A DNA stretch of 64,000 nucleotides from positions 118,563 to 182,562 of the forward strand of contig NZ_PRDW01000007.1 of the NCBI RefSeq assembly GCF_002927045.1, read 5' to 3'. The stretch comes from Mycetohabitans endofungorum. GTDB taxonomy: Bacteria; Pseudomonadota; Gammaproteobacteria; Burkholderiales; Burkholderiaceae. The notes beneath the pieces are model-generated. The model saw nothing but the letters and a program-made list of their open reading frames with translations, had not been told where the DNA came from and did not search any database. How positions within the stretch are numbered: position 1 is the stretch's first letter; every line of letters begins with the position of its first letter. Positions 47,344-56,295 of the stretch are shown piece after piece. Position numbers and translations under genes: made by a program.

Positions 47344-47790
47344 ATGGAAAACATCTCGGGCTTCGGCCTTGTGGTGCAGGTATGTGCATCTAAAACGTTT
47401 CCCGCCGGTTTTACGGTCACGCAGTTCGCCGACGATGGCGATCCGTTCGACATTCCGAGTATTCAGGTAAACGACAAGGCGATGGGGCTCAATGGCGATT
47501 TGATTGTCTGGTCCAAAGCCAATCCGATCACAGTGACGTTGAACCTAATTCCAGGGAGTGACGACGACAAGAACATGTCGATCTTGCTTGAAGCAAACCG
47601 GGTCGGACGTGGTAAGCAGAGCGCAAAAGACGAAATCACGATGGCAGCAATCTACCCGGACGCCCGCATACTCACGCTGACCAAAGGGGTGATCACTGAC
47701 GGCATGCCTGCCAACAGTGTAGCCAGCGCAGGGCGGATGAAGAGCAAACCGTACATCTTTGCTTTTGAAAACCGGACGGGAACATCATGA
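47344..47790 (+). CDS. Tail tube protein (DUF3277)
   Basis: This 148-residue protein contains [65 protein letters not shown], the DUF3277 signature. Position right after the sheath and before the chaperones is that of the tube. AGGAG lies 5 bases before the ATG; the stop overlaps the next start (ATGA). Confidence 0.88.
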   Translation: MENISGFGLVVQVCASKTFPAGFTVTQFADDGDPFDIPSIQVNDKAMGLNGDLIVWSKANPITVTLNLIPGSDDDKNMSILLEANRVGRGKQSAKDEITMAAIYPDARILTLTKGVITDGMPANSVASAGRMKSKPYIFAFENRTGTS

Positions 47791-48230
47791 GCGTATTACT
47801 TGAACCCAAGGAAATCTTGATCAAAACGATGGCGGGTGAGGATCGCCCCTACATCCTGTCGAAATTTCCCGCCGTCGCAGGTCGCGAGATCGTTTCGCAG
47901 TACCCGATCAGTGCGGTGCCGAAACTCGGCGACTACAAGACCAACGAAGCACTCATGTTAAAAATCATGGGCTTCGTGGCGGTGCCTCTTGACAATGGCG
48001 AATTGCGACTATCGACCGCCGCGCTGGTTGACAACCATGTGCCGGACTACGAGACGTTGATGAAAATCGAGTTCCACATGATGGACTACAACACGTCTTT
48101 TTTCTCAAGCGGAAAGGTCTCGACTTTCTTAGGCAATGTCGAGGGCAAGGCGACAGCGTGGATTTCCAAAACGTTGACGCACTTGTTGGAGCGATCCTTT
48201 CTGAAGGACGTGCCACGCTCCAGGAATTGA
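47787..48230 (+). CDS. Tail assembly chaperone (short form)
   Basis: This 147-residue protein ([40 protein letters not shown]...) sits between tube and tape measure, the invariant place of tail assembly chaperones. The -1 frame stays open past its stop to 48337 and encodes [33 protein letters not shown], a typical second chaperone domain. A frameshifted long form is therefore expected. Confidence 0.8.
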   Translation: MSVLLEPKEILIKTMAGEDRPYILSKFPAVAGREIVSQYPISAVPKLGDYKTNEALMLKIMGFVAVPLDNGELRLSTAALVDNHVPDYETLMKIEFHMMDYNTSFFSSGKVSTFLGNVEGKATAWISKTLTHLLERSFLKDVPRSRN

Positions 48231-48337
48231 GGACAGTCTACACGCTGGAGGATGCTTTCATTCTCTGGGAGAGCATTGCGATCCCTCGCTACAACGAATG
48301 GCTTGCCGCCGAGCACGCCAAACGGACATCGAAATGA
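48188..48337 (+). CDS. -1 frameshift extension of the tail assembly chaperone
   Basis: Read in the -1 frame relative to the short form, it has no credible start of its own, ends TGA 48335-48337, and its stop overlaps the tape-measure ATG (48334). The arrangement copies lambda G/GT and P2 E/E'. The slip site is not certain: C_AAA_ACG at about 48167-48173 is the best candidate seen. Confidence 0.6.
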   Translation, partial: GAILSEGRATLQELRTVYTLEDAFILWESIAIPRYNEWLAAEHAKRTSK

Positions 48338-50037
48338 GCATTCTTGAAACGTTCTACATTCTGTTCGATTCGGACGCGAAGGAGGTCAAGCAAGGGGCGC
48401 AAGAGGCCGAAAAGGCGACCGAGCAGCTTGAGAAAAAGATCAAGGGAGCGGATATGGCGGCCACCCAACTTGGCAAGTCGTTCAAGTCGCTAATCGGGGC
48501 GGCCACCGGTGCGATTGCTGGTGCTTTTTCAGTGGGCGCGATGGTATCCGGCGTGGCGCGCGCAGTGGCCGACACCGACGCGCTCGGTAAGAGCGCCGAC
48601 GCACTGCGCGTCGAGGTCGATACGCTGCACGCATGGAGCGAAGCGGCCAAGCGTTGCGGCGGCAGTGGCGAGGCATTTAGCAAAACGCTCACTAGCCTGA
48701 GTGAAAAAGTTACTGAACTGGTCAAAACTGGCAAAGGTGACATTGGCCCCTTGCTGCAACGGCTCGGCGTGCAGTTTCGTGATCTGAACGGCAACGCCAA
48801 GACTACACCTCAGCTGCTGCTGGAAGTCGCCCAATCGTTTGAGCGCTTAAACAAAACGGAATCCGCCGAATTAGGCAAAAAGATGGGGCTGGACGACGCC
48901 ACCATCGCTCTGTTGCAGAAAGGGCGGCAAGCGCTCGAAGAACAAATCAAGCGGCACAAAGAGTTTGGCGTTGTCAACAAGACCGATGCTGAAGCGGCAA
49001 AGCAATACGCCGAGCAACTCGGCAAGGCCAAGATCGCCTTATGTGATCTCGGGCAGGTATTCCAGTACATGTTCACGAGCCTCTCGACCACAGTGCTGCC
49101 CGCCCTGACGTGGTTGCTGAGAAAGTTCGAAGCGCTCACGGCCTACCTGGCAGACCATAGCGACCTAGTAAAAGGATCCTTAGTCGGACTGGCGCTGGTA
49201 CTGACGTCGCTGTACCTGCCTGCCATCTTGAGCGCCGCCACCGCGACATTCGCGCTGGTCGCGCCCTATCTGCTGATCGGCGCGGCCATTACAGCGGTCG
49301 GTGCGCTGTTCGCGCTGGCCTACGAAGACGTGATGGCGTTTCTCGATGGCAACGACTCGCTGATCGGCGAGATGGCGAAACGCTGGCCAATTATTGGCGA
49401 AATCGTGCATGGGGTTGCGGATGTGTTTTCGTTCCTGTTTGATCTGGTGAAGGCTGGACTGATCTTCATTACCGATCTGATTGACAATCCTGAGAAAGCA
49501 TTCGAGCGCTTCTCGACGAATGTGCGTGCCGCGTTCGACAAGCTGTTGAGCAAAATACCTGCCCTTAAGCCGGTCATGAACTTGATCGGCGATGTATTTT
49601 ACCAGGTCGGCCACACCGTCAAAGCCACGTGGAACGGGATCGCCGCAGCGATCGAAACCGTCATCGGCGCCGCCTCACGCGGCTTGAAGATCATTAGTAG
49701 TGCGCTGGGGCAGGTGAAATCTTTTCTCGGTCTTGGGGACGCCGCACCATTGCAAGGTGGAGCAGTATCCAAGGGCGTAGCGGCCGCGGATCGTGCTGGC
49801 GTCATCGCCGGCAAACAGGCGCTGGCCGTCACCTCAACGCCGCTGGCGGCACAGACCTCAGCCAGTATCACGCACGCAAACCGCAGTGTGAGCAAGAGCA
49901 TGAATGTGCAGACGGGACCCATCACGATCCATACCCAAGCCACGGACGGCGATGCGGTCAATCAGGCCCTCAGCCGTAGTTTGGGGCAAGAATTAAGTAC
50001 GACATTGAATCATTTTGATGACGGAGTGGCAGCGTGA
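48334..50037 (+). CDS. Tail tape measure protein
   Basis: This 567-residue protein begins [41 protein letters not shown] (coiled coil). A Gly/Ala-rich hydrophobic region (AATGAIAGAFSVGAMVSGVARAVADTDALGKSADAL), a large transmembrane-like stretch (SLVGLALVLTSLYLPAILSAATATFALVAPYLLIGAAITAVGALFALAY, about 285-335) and an amphipathic tail follow. Length suggests a short tail. It governs tail length and DNA exit. Confidence 0.9.
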   Translation: MSILETFYILFDSDAKEVKQGAQEAEKATEQLEKKIKGADMAATQLGKSFKSLIGAATGAIAGAFSVGAMVSGVARAVADTDALGKSADALRVEVDTLHAWSEAAKRCGGSGEAFSKTLTSLSEKVTELVKTGKGDIGPLLQRLGVQFRDLNGNAKTTPQLLLEVAQSFERLNKTESAELGKKMGLDDATIALLQKGRQALEEQIKRHKEFGVVNKTDAEAAKQYAEQLGKAKIALCDLGQVFQYMFTSLSTTVLPALTWLLRKFEALTAYLADHSDLVKGSLVGLALVLTSLYLPAILSAATATFALVAPYLLIGAAITAVGALFALAYEDVMAFLDGNDSLIGEMAKRWPIIGEIVHGVADVFSFLFDLVKAGLIFITDLIDNPEKAFERFSTNVRAAFDKLLSKIPALKPVMNLIGDVFYQVGHTVKATWNGIAAAIETVIGAASRGLKIISSALGQVKSFLGLGDAAPLQGGAVSKGVAAADRAGVIAGKQALAVTSTPLAAQTSASITHANRSVSKSMNVQTGPITIHTQATDGDAVNQALSRSLGQELSTTLNHFDDGVAA

Positions 50038-50561
50038 TCGCCGGATTCATTCCGACCGCCGCCGTCGATGTCGTCGGCGTGTTCGATGCAGGCTTTCAGC
50101 AGCTTTTTGGCGACGCGCGGCCGATAAAGGCGACGGTCAAGGAAGCGTCCAAGGTAATGGAACATCCCATTGAATCGGGCGCAACGATGACCGACCACCG
50201 GATCATCTTGCCGGTTGAGATCGAGTTGAAGATGATGCTGGCCGGGGCAACATATCGGGACACTTATCGGCAAATCCGCGAGATGTTCCAGAAGGGTGAA
50301 CTCCTGACGGTGCAGACGAAGGCGGGCAGCCACGCCAACATGCTGATCGCAGAAATGCCGCATGAGGAAGAGCCTGATGCCCTCGGCACCCTCGTGCTCA
50401 CGCTGAAGCTTAAGGAAGTGCGGGTCGTCACGGCACGATACGAAAAACTGTCCGTCCGGAAAGTCAAGGACAAGACACACGCATCCACCGTGCAGCGTGG
50501 CGAGCAATCTGGCAAGCCCGCAAAAAGAAAAGCGTCCACGCTTCACGACATCTTCGTTTGA
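50034..50561 (+). CDS. Dit-like baseplate protein
   Basis: This 175-residue protein has FDAGFQQLFGDARPIKATVKEASKVMEHPIESGATMTDHRIILPVEIELKMMLAGATYRDTYRQIREMFQKGELLTVQTKAGSHANMLIAEMPHEEEPDALGTLVLTLKLKEVRVV, here quoted only as KVMEHPIESGATMTDHRIIL and neighbours; this is the Dit-like N-terminal phage baseplate family. GTG 50034 overlaps the tape-measure stop (GTGA). Confidence 0.8.
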   Translation: MIAGFIPTAAVDVVGVFDAGFQQLFGDARPIKATVKEASKVMEHPIESGATMTDHRIILPVEIELKMMLAGATYRDTYRQIREMFQKGELLTVQTKAGSHANMLIAEMPHEEEPDALGTLVLTLKLKEVRVVTARYEKLSVRKVKDKTHASTVQRGEQSGKPAKRKASTLHDIFV

Positions 50562-50587
50562 AGCAATCTTTGTTTGATGCAATCGCC

Positions 50588-50902
50588 ATGATTCAAATTC
50601 CACTCGATGCGATCCCTAATCAATCGCTGTCGATTCGGCTCGATTCACGCCGCTATGAAATCACGGTCCAGGCCACATCTGGGGTGATAGCCGCGACGAT
50701 TGCCCGTGACGGCGAGATGCTTGTGCAAGGATTGCGGTGCGCGGCCAGTACGCCACTGTTGCCTTTTCAGTATATGGAAGACGACGTCGGGAACTTCGTG
50801 TTTTTGACGGAGGATGAGGAATACCCCGACTACACAAAGTTCAACAGCACGCATCAACTTGTATACCTCAGCGGTGCCGAGCTTGCGCAGGTTCGCCTGT
50901 GA
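50588..50902 (+). CDS. Baseplate plug protein
   Basis: This 104-residue protein begins MIQIPLDAIPNQSLSIRLDSRRYEI and ends DYTKFNSTHQLVYLSGAELAQVRL, the pattern of the cyanophage Pam3-type baseplate plug family. It fills the baseplate centre below the hub. The start at 50588 is chosen because the family begins at this Met. Confidence 0.8.
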   Translation: MIQIPLDAIPNQSLSIRLDSRRYEITVQATSGVIAATIARDGEMLVQGLRCAASTPLLPFQYMEDDVGNFVFLTEDEEYPDYTKFNSTHQLVYLSGAELAQVRL

Positions 50903-51741
50903 AGCCAATGAATGAACTCGATCCGCGCATTGTGCGCCTGGGCATCGAAATGAACGGCAAACTGAAAACATATGACGATCTTGCGATTAGTGCAACCGGC
51001 TCCAAGTTCGCAAATGCACTGCAAAATGAAGCCGAGATTCGTGTTTCGAATCTATCCAAAGCGGATCGCGAATACCTATTGACGGAAACCAGTCCGTTCA
51101 ACCTGAATCGCACGCCCAAGCGCATTGTGCTGGATGCAGGCCGACGTTCCACTGGAGCAGCGCGTGTGTTTGTCGGTGACATTTCCAGTTGCATCCCATC
51201 TCAACCGCCGGACATCACGCTAACGTTCAAGTCATCGACCGGGCAATTTCAAAAGGGCAACATCCTTGCGCGCAGTCAGGCTGGCGCCGCTCCGCTGTCC
51301 ACCATCGCAAAGCAGGTAGCAAGTGATCTTGGACTGACACTGCGCTTTGAGGCCACAGACAAAAACATTGCTAACTACGCATTTGCCGGAGGCGCACTGA
51401 AACAGGTGGATCGGCTTGGCGAAGCCGGCGGCGTGAACGCCTATGTTGATGACCACACGCTGATCGTGAAAAACGACAACGTCGCGTTGAGCGGCGAGGC
51501 GCGTGTGTTAAGCGAAGCCACGGGCATGGTCGGCACTCCCGAAATCACTGAGCAGGGCATCAAGGTCAAGTATTTGTTCGATACCACGACCCGCCTGGGC
51601 GGCGCATTGACCATCGACAGCAAGTTGAACCCGGCTGCGAGCGGCCATTACGTCATCTTCAAGCTGAACTTCGAGCTAGCTAACCGTGACACTCCGTTCT
51701 ACTGGATCGCGCAGGCCAAACGTGCAGGTACCCGCCGATGA
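50899..51741 (+). CDS. Baseplate hub protein
   Basis: This 280-residue protein (from GTG overlapping the previous stop; ATG 50908 is possible) has the hub layout: an N-terminal barrel (NELDPRIVRLGIEMNGKLKTYDDLAISATGSKFAN), SPPDITLTFKSS-like middle and IKVKYLFDTTTRLGGALTIDSKLNPAASGHYVIFKLNFEL near the end. It corresponds to gp27/gp44-type hubs of contractile phages and carries the spike. Confidence 0.75.
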   Translation: MKPMNELDPRIVRLGIEMNGKLKTYDDLAISATGSKFANALQNEAEIRVSNLSKADREYLLTETSPFNLNRTPKRIVLDAGRRSTGAARVFVGDISSCIPSQPPDITLTFKSSTGQFQKGNILARSQAGAAPLSTIAKQVASDLGLTLRFEATDKNIANYAFAGGALKQVDRLGEAGGVNAYVDDHTLIVKNDNVALSGEARVLSEATGMVGTPEITEQGIKVKYLFDTTTRLGGALTIDSKLNPAASGHYVIFKLNFELANRDTPFYWIAQAKRAGTRR

Positions 51742-52412
51742 GTGACTACACCATCCCGAGTCATGATCCCGCGAACACAGGGGGACTAGCGGGCACGCTG
51801 CGCGAAGTGTTCAAGAAGCTGATGCAGGGCGTCGATGACATGCTGCCTGCAAAGATTGTCGGCTATGACCGCAGACGCAATGTCGCAACAGTGCAACCGC
51901 AGATCATGATGCTGACCACCGAGAACCGGACGTTATCCCGGCCGCCATTGGCCCGTGTGCCCGTGCTCGCGCTGGGCGGCGGCGGCTTTGTGATGTCGTT
52001 TCCGCTCAAACCGGGCAACACTGGCTGGATCAAGGCCAGCGACCGCGATATTTCGCTGTATCTGCAATCGGGTGGTGAGGTTGGGCCTAATACACAGCGA
52101 CTGCATTCGTTTGCCGACGGCCTGTTCATCCCTGATGTGATGCACGGCTACACGTTGGCCGATGAAGATAAAGCGAATGCTGTCCTGCAAAGCGCGGATG
52201 GCTTGGTACGCGTCGCACTCTGGTCGGACAAGCTTAAGCTGACTGCGCCAATGGTCGAATTCGATGCGGCGAATGTGCACTGTACGGGTAATCTTACCGC
52301 CGACGGGCGCGTGACCGGACGCGGCGGTGTGACTTTCGGCGAAACACCGGCCGAAACACACCGGCATGACGGCGTTCAACGCGGCAGCGACACCAGTGGA
52401 GGTCCGGTTTGA
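51738..52412 (+). CDS. Tail spike/puncturing protein (Gp138-type)
   Basis: This 224-residue protein has the Gp138 N-terminal OB-like domain (GYDRRRNVATVQPQIMML, ARVPVLALGGGGFVMSFPLKPGNTGWIKASDRDI). A beta-helical C-terminus ends VTFGETPAETHRHDGVQRGSDTSGGPV. The terminal HRHD is the His-rich, iron-binding tip seen in phage spikes. Start and stop overlap neighbours (ATGA and TTGA). Confidence 0.85.
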   Translation: MSDYTIPSHDPANTGGLAGTLREVFKKLMQGVDDMLPAKIVGYDRRRNVATVQPQIMMLTTENRTLSRPPLARVPVLALGGGGFVMSFPLKPGNTGWIKASDRDISLYLQSGGEVGPNTQRLHSFADGLFIPDVMHGYTLADEDKANAVLQSADGLVRVALWSDKLKLTAPMVEFDAANVHCTGNLTADGRVTGRGGVTFGETPAETHRHDGVQRGSDTSGGPV

Positions 52413-52756
52413 AGAGCCTTGCAACGAATCAACGCAATGACCTGTTCATCAACGCTGACGGAAACCTTGCCATCGCGCGCGATATCGAGGCGGTCAAGCA
52501 GGACTGCCAGCACGCGATGCAAGCCCAACTGGGTGAAATGGTGCTCGCGCTGGACCGCGGGATGCCCACGCGAGAGCTAGTGTGGCACAACACAAACCTG
52601 GTGCAGTTCGAAGCCTACGCGCGCCAGACGCTGCGCGCGGTAGGTGGCGTGGTCGATGTCACCGCCTTCGACATGGCAATCGTGGACGGTGCGCTGTGCT
52701 ACAGCGCGACTATTCAAACTGTTTTTGGCGTGTCTAAGCTAAAGAGCCATGGCTGA
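52409..52756 (+). CDS. gp25-like baseplate wedge protein
   Basis: This 115-residue protein from TTG 52409 (overlapping the spike stop) reads NQRNDLFINADGNLAIARDIEAVKQDCQHAMQAQLGEMVLALDRGMP, typical of the GPW/gp25 family. It connects the hub to the sheath. Its stop overlaps the baseplate J start (52749). Confidence 0.82.
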   Translation: MKSLATNQRNDLFINADGNLAIARDIEAVKQDCQHAMQAQLGEMVLALDRGMPTRELVWHNTNLVQFEAYARQTLRAVGGVVDVTAFDMAIVDGALCYSATIQTVFGVSKLKSHG

Positions 52757-53948
52757 ACCCTACGACTATTTGACTCATGCCGGCGTAATTGTGCCCGACA
52801 CAGCGGTGGTGCTCGATACGGTGCGCAATGAATGGCGTGGCGTATTGGGCGACGATCTGTCGGTGGCGGATGAAACGCCTCAGGGCGTGCTTATTACGGC
52901 TGATGCGCTGGGCCGCAACAGCGTGATTCGTAACAATGCGGCACTCGCCAACCAGATCAACCCGAACGAGGCGGGCGGCGTATTTCTAGATGCGATCTGT
53001 GCGTTGACTGGACTTGGACGCGCGAAAGCCCAGCGTTCGACCATCGCCGATGTCGAGGTGACCGGCATCCCGAATACAGTGATCCGCCAAGGGTTGCGTG
53101 CACGCACCGAGGCGGGCGACCTGTTCGAGACAACGGAAACGGTTGTGCTGGCGCGGGATGGAAAGGCAACGGTTGGCTTTCGCTCTGTGGAGTACGGCCC
53201 CGTTGCTGCGCCTGCCGGCACGTTGCGGCACATTGTCGATAGCGTCTTGGGGTGGGAAGCCGTCCATAACCCCGAAAACGCGAAGCTTGGGCGAGGCCGG
53301 CAATCCGATGCCAGTCTGCGCAGGCTGCGAAAACAGACGCTTGCGCTGCAAGGCGTATCCCTCTGTGAAGCAATCACCTCCGCGCTCTACGCAACGGAAG
53401 GGGTGCAAAGCCTGCAATTTCGCGAGAACACCGAGAGCACTGCGCAAGTCATCGATGGCGTAGTCATGAAGCCACACTCGATTTGGGTGTGCATCGATGG
53501 CGGGACAGACGCCGATATTGCACAAGCGCTGTTGAAGAGCAAAAGCGCTGGCGCAGGCTGGAATGGTACGGTGCAAGTCAATGCAGTTGACCCGGCTTCG
53601 GGCCAATCATATCGCGTTCGGTTCGATCGTCCGATACGGCGCGACTTTCTCGCGCGCGTCACGGTACGCGCCGCCTCGTCGGTCGCCGACCCACAAGTTG
53701 CCGTGCGTGACGCCATTCTTGCCTACTCGGAAAAACGCGTTGAAGGTGAGACGGGTTTTACGGTTGGCACCAGCGTGTCACCGTTTGAACTGGCCGCAGC
53801 CGTCAATCGCTATGTACCGGGCCTCTACGTGCAGCGGCTCGAAGTCTCCCTCCTGTCGCCAATCGATTACGTGACGACTGAGATCCCGCTGGGAATTTTT
53901 GAGAAGGCAACGATTGCGCCGTCAGGCATCCAGGTCATCGTTGTGTAG
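52749..53948 (+). CDS. Baseplate J-like protein
   Basis: This 399-residue protein has the wedge-protein pattern: YDYLTHAGVIVPDTAVVLDTVRNEWRGVLGDDLS, NPNEAGGVFLDAICALTGLGRAKAQRSTIADVEVTGIPNTVIRQGLRART, and a C-terminal GEVGFTVG-like EGETGFTVGTSVSPFELAAAVNRYVPGLYV. J-type proteins form the hexagonal baseplate wedges. It is followed by the repeated terminator hairpin. Confidence 0.87.
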   Translation: MAEPYDYLTHAGVIVPDTAVVLDTVRNEWRGVLGDDLSVADETPQGVLITADALGRNSVIRNNAALANQINPNEAGGVFLDAICALTGLGRAKAQRSTIADVEVTGIPNTVIRQGLRARTEAGDLFETTETVVLARDGKATVGFRSVEYGPVAAPAGTLRHIVDSVLGWEAVHNPENAKLGRGRQSDASLRRLRKQTLALQGVSLCEAITSALYATEGVQSLQFRENTESTAQVIDGVVMKPHSIWVCIDGGTDADIAQALLKSKSAGAGWNGTVQVNAVDPASGQSYRVRFDRPIRRDFLARVTVRAASSVADPQVAVRDAILAYSEKRVEGETGFTVGTSVSPFELAAAVNRYVPGLYVQRLEVSLLSPIDYVTTEIPLGIFEKATIAPSGIQVIVV

Positions 53949-53974
53949 TCACACCGAGCAGCATTGAGAAAGGC

Positions 53975-54010
53975 GAAAGCCCCGAACCGTTAGCAGCGGT
54001 CGGGGCTTTC
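53975..54010 (+). terminator. Repeated terminator hairpin, copy 2
   Basis: Same 10-bp stem as at 35503 (GAAAGCCCCG with CGGGGCTTTC). It lies 27 bases after the J gene stop and 39 before the second small membrane gene. In a tail operon a terminator here would reduce downstream expression, or the element may carry its own promoter. Confidence 0.75.
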
Positions 54011-54048
54011 TTGCATCCACCCGTTGGAAAAGGCAACGAGGAGAGCTT

Positions 54049-54186
54049 GTGAATAAGTATACGACATTCTTGAGAGCGCTGAAAATGATCTCGGACGAGC
54101 TGAAACCATCCCGCTATTGGTCTATCTGGTTCATCGCATTCCTGATCGCGGCATCGACCTTTGTGCATGCAATTCGCTGGTGGTAA
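54049..54186 (+). CDS. Small single-pass membrane protein, twin of 35578-35727
   Basis: GTG 54049 with GAGGAG five bases upstream gives 45 residues, VNKYTTFLRALKMISDELKP followed by SRYWSIWFIAFLIAASTFVHAIRWW. An amphipathic N-terminal helix precedes one membrane helix. It shares the preceding hairpin and general design with the 35578 gene. It is inserted between J and DUF2612 genes, which are usually adjacent. Unknown role. Confidence 0.6.
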   Translation: MNKYTTFLRALKMISDELKPSRYWSIWFIAFLIAASTFVHAIRWW

Positions 54187-54190
54187 GTCA

Positions 54191-54847
54191 ATGAGAATCC
54201 AGGCATTCGATTTTTCCGTCGATTTGCTGCAAGCGTTGCTCTGGCAGTACAACGACGCGGACAATCTGCGCGGGCTGCTGGAGTGCAAGCAGGCATGGTA
54301 CGAACAGAATCACACCGCTTTTTGGGAGAACTGGATTCGCGATGTCTTTGACTTGCGCACGGCAAACGACTTTGGGCTGTCGGTCTGGGCGGAAATTCTT
54401 GGTGTACCGCTTGCTGTCACTGTAGACCCGACCAAGCCAGACACGCCCGTTTTGGGATTCGGTGGATCCAACCGAAATTTCGGGCATGGTGGTTTTGGCT
54501 GCAAGTCTTCCTCGACAGTGGGGCTCACTGTCGAGCAGAAGCGCACTGTGCTGCGGCTGCGCTATTTCCAGCTCGTCTCACGTGGCACGATCCCCGAAAT
54601 CAACCAGTTTATGAAGATGCTGCTGGGTGACCAAGGACAAGTTTATGTGCTCGACCCGAATGACATGACTTATGTCGTTTATGTTTTTACATTTCAGCCC
54701 AATCCTGGGCTGACCTTCGTGCTCGACACCTATGATCTGCTGCCGCGCCCAGCAGGCGTTGGCGTGCGCCGGATTGTTGTCAACCGGCCGTCGTTTGGCT
54801 TCGGTGAGTACAACAAGAATTTTGAACACGGAACTTTTCCGGAGTAA
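54191..54847 (+). CDS. DUF2612 tail/baseplate protein
   Basis: This 218-residue protein from ATG 54191 has the DUF2612 pattern: LLQALLWQYNDADNLRGLLECKQAWYEQNHTAFWENWIRDVFDLRTANDFGLSVWAEILGVPL and LRLRYFQLVSRGTIPEINQFMKMLLGDQGQVYVLD. It ends NRPSFGFGEYNKNFEHGTF. It occupies the gpI-like place between baseplate J and the fibre. ATG follows the small membrane gene by 4 bases. Confidence 0.85.
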   Translation: MRIQAFDFSVDLLQALLWQYNDADNLRGLLECKQAWYEQNHTAFWENWIRDVFDLRTANDFGLSVWAEILGVPLAVTVDPTKPDTPVLGFGGSNRNFGHGGFGCKSSSTVGLTVEQKRTVLRLRYFQLVSRGTIPEINQFMKMLLGDQGQVYVLDPNDMTYVVYVFTFQPNPGLTFVLDTYDLLPRPAGVGVRRIVVNRPSFGFGEYNKNFEHGTFPE

Positions 54848-54850
54848 GAC

Positions 54851-55930
54851 ATGCAACAAAAATTTTTTGTCAAACCGTTTGCTGTGGCAGGCGACCGTGA
54901 GACGGTGCCGGACGAGATCCAGACTACTGGCGATGTCAGTTATGAGCAGGGCTACGGCTATGACTACCAACGCGACCAAGCAATTGATCCACTGGCTAAG
55001 CCGATTGAGCGCAACAAGCATAATGCTATCTTGCACGACATCACTGAGGCGGTGCAGCAGTATCAGGTTTTTGGGACGCCAGAGTGGATCACGGCGGAGG
55101 ACAACGGTGGCATTGCTTATCCCTATGCCCACCGCGCGCGTGTGCGGTATCGGGCAAGCGAGACGGACCCCTGGGACGTGTACGAGTCGCTCGTGGATAA
55201 CAACACGACCGAGCCGAGCGACGCGACGAAATGGGCCATAGTTGTGTCGGCGGTTGCGTCATCGGAGCAAGCGGTTACTGGCACCGACAACAACACGATC
55301 ATGACTCCGCTACGCGTCGCTCAAACCCTAACGCAATACGCGACACAAGATTGGGTAAATAAAAACGCTGTCCAAACTGAGCGAGACGGCACAATCTACA
55401 AGCTTACGACCAACAACGAGAAAAACTCAGCATGGGTCACTGTTGGTCCGAATAACCTTGGTCGGATCTGGACGGATAGGGATTTTGATCCGGGCGTCTT
55501 CTTTAAGAAGGATGGAAGTGTTGCAATGACGGGCGGCGTCAATATGAACGGTCAGCCGATCTATAATCTTCCGGCCCCGATTAACGGTGCAGACGCAGCT
55601 ACAGTGAACTGGACGCATGTGAATTTTCAACCGAAAGGGCACTATACGATTGCCGATACGGGAGGAACTATCGGCTTTGGTTGGGTAAGCGGTGAAGGTC
55701 TAACGGCTAGGATCGACGGGACATACTACGGAAGAGTGTGGACGCGCTCGCAGTTTGATCCACTGACCTACGGCGCGATTGGATGTACTGGAATTAGCGG
55801 TGTGAATGGAAATCCAGGGAACATCTACACTGGATCCGATGTCAACATGCCAAATGGAACATGGCTTTGTACTGCAAACGTTCCGCTCCCAAGCGGTGGC
55901 TGGTTATGTTCATATGTGAGGATCGCATGA
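54851..55930 (+). CDS. Tail fibre protein
   Basis: This 359-residue protein begins MQQKFFVKPFAVAGDRETVPDEIQTTGDVSYEQGYGYDYQRDQAIDPLAKPI, a common fibre N-terminal that docks to the baseplate. A carbohydrate-binding-like spacer (YRASETDPWDVYESLVDNN) and a trimeric beta region with DPLTYGAIGCTG follow, ending PLPSGGWLCSYVRIA. It is the likely receptor-binding protein. Its stop overlaps the following gene. Confidence 0.85.
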   Translation: MQQKFFVKPFAVAGDRETVPDEIQTTGDVSYEQGYGYDYQRDQAIDPLAKPIERNKHNAILHDITEAVQQYQVFGTPEWITAEDNGGIAYPYAHRARVRYRASETDPWDVYESLVDNNTTEPSDATKWAIVVSAVASSEQAVTGTDNNTIMTPLRVAQTLTQYATQDWVNKNAVQTERDGTIYKLTTNNEKNSAWVTVGPNNLGRIWTDRDFDPGVFFKKDGSVAMTGGVNMNGQPIYNLPAPINGADAATVNWTHVNFQPKGHYTIADTGGTIGFGWVSGEGLTARIDGTYYGRVWTRSQFDPLTYGAIGCTGISGVNGNPGNIYTGSDVNMPNGTWLCTANVPLPSGGWLCSYVRIA

Positions 55931-56289
55931 CGGAAAACTTGAGTGTTGAACAGCCGAAGGCTGTTGAAAATGTATATGTTGAGGTGAAAAATTTGCGATG
56001 GGGAAACAAGGAGAGGACCACGGTACTCGCTGATGTGCTGCTGCCACGCCTGGCTAGAAATTATGGTTTTGTGCCAATGGAACTAAACCAGGACTACGAT
56101 ACCTCGGAAGGCCGCGATATTTGGAAGCGCGTGAAGGCCGGGGAATTCGGAAAGGTTGGTCCCTGCGCCGAAGTAACGCAGAGTACTGCCACTCCCGAAG
56201 TAGTAGACCCCTTAAAGAAACTGAAGTCCTTCCTCGCCTCTAATCCAGATGTCGCGGCAATCATTAATGGGACAAATACGCCTCGATAG
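55927..56289 (+). CDS. Putative tail-fibre assembly or accessory protein
   Basis: This 120-residue protein (ATG 55927 overlapping the fibre stop) reads VEVKNLRWGNKERTTVLADVLLPRLARNYGFVPMELNQDYDTSEGRDIWKRVKAGEFG and ends in DPLKKLKSFLASNPDVAAIING. Coupling to the fibre suggests a chaperone, although the sequence is not a clear Tfa. Unrecognised family. Confidence 0.55.
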   Translation: MTENLSVEQPKAVENVYVEVKNLRWGNKERTTVLADVLLPRLARNYGFVPMELNQDYDTSEGRDIWKRVKAGEFGKVGPCAEVTQSTATPEVVDPLKKLKSFLASNPDVAAIINGTNTPR

Positions 56290-56295
56290 AATTGC

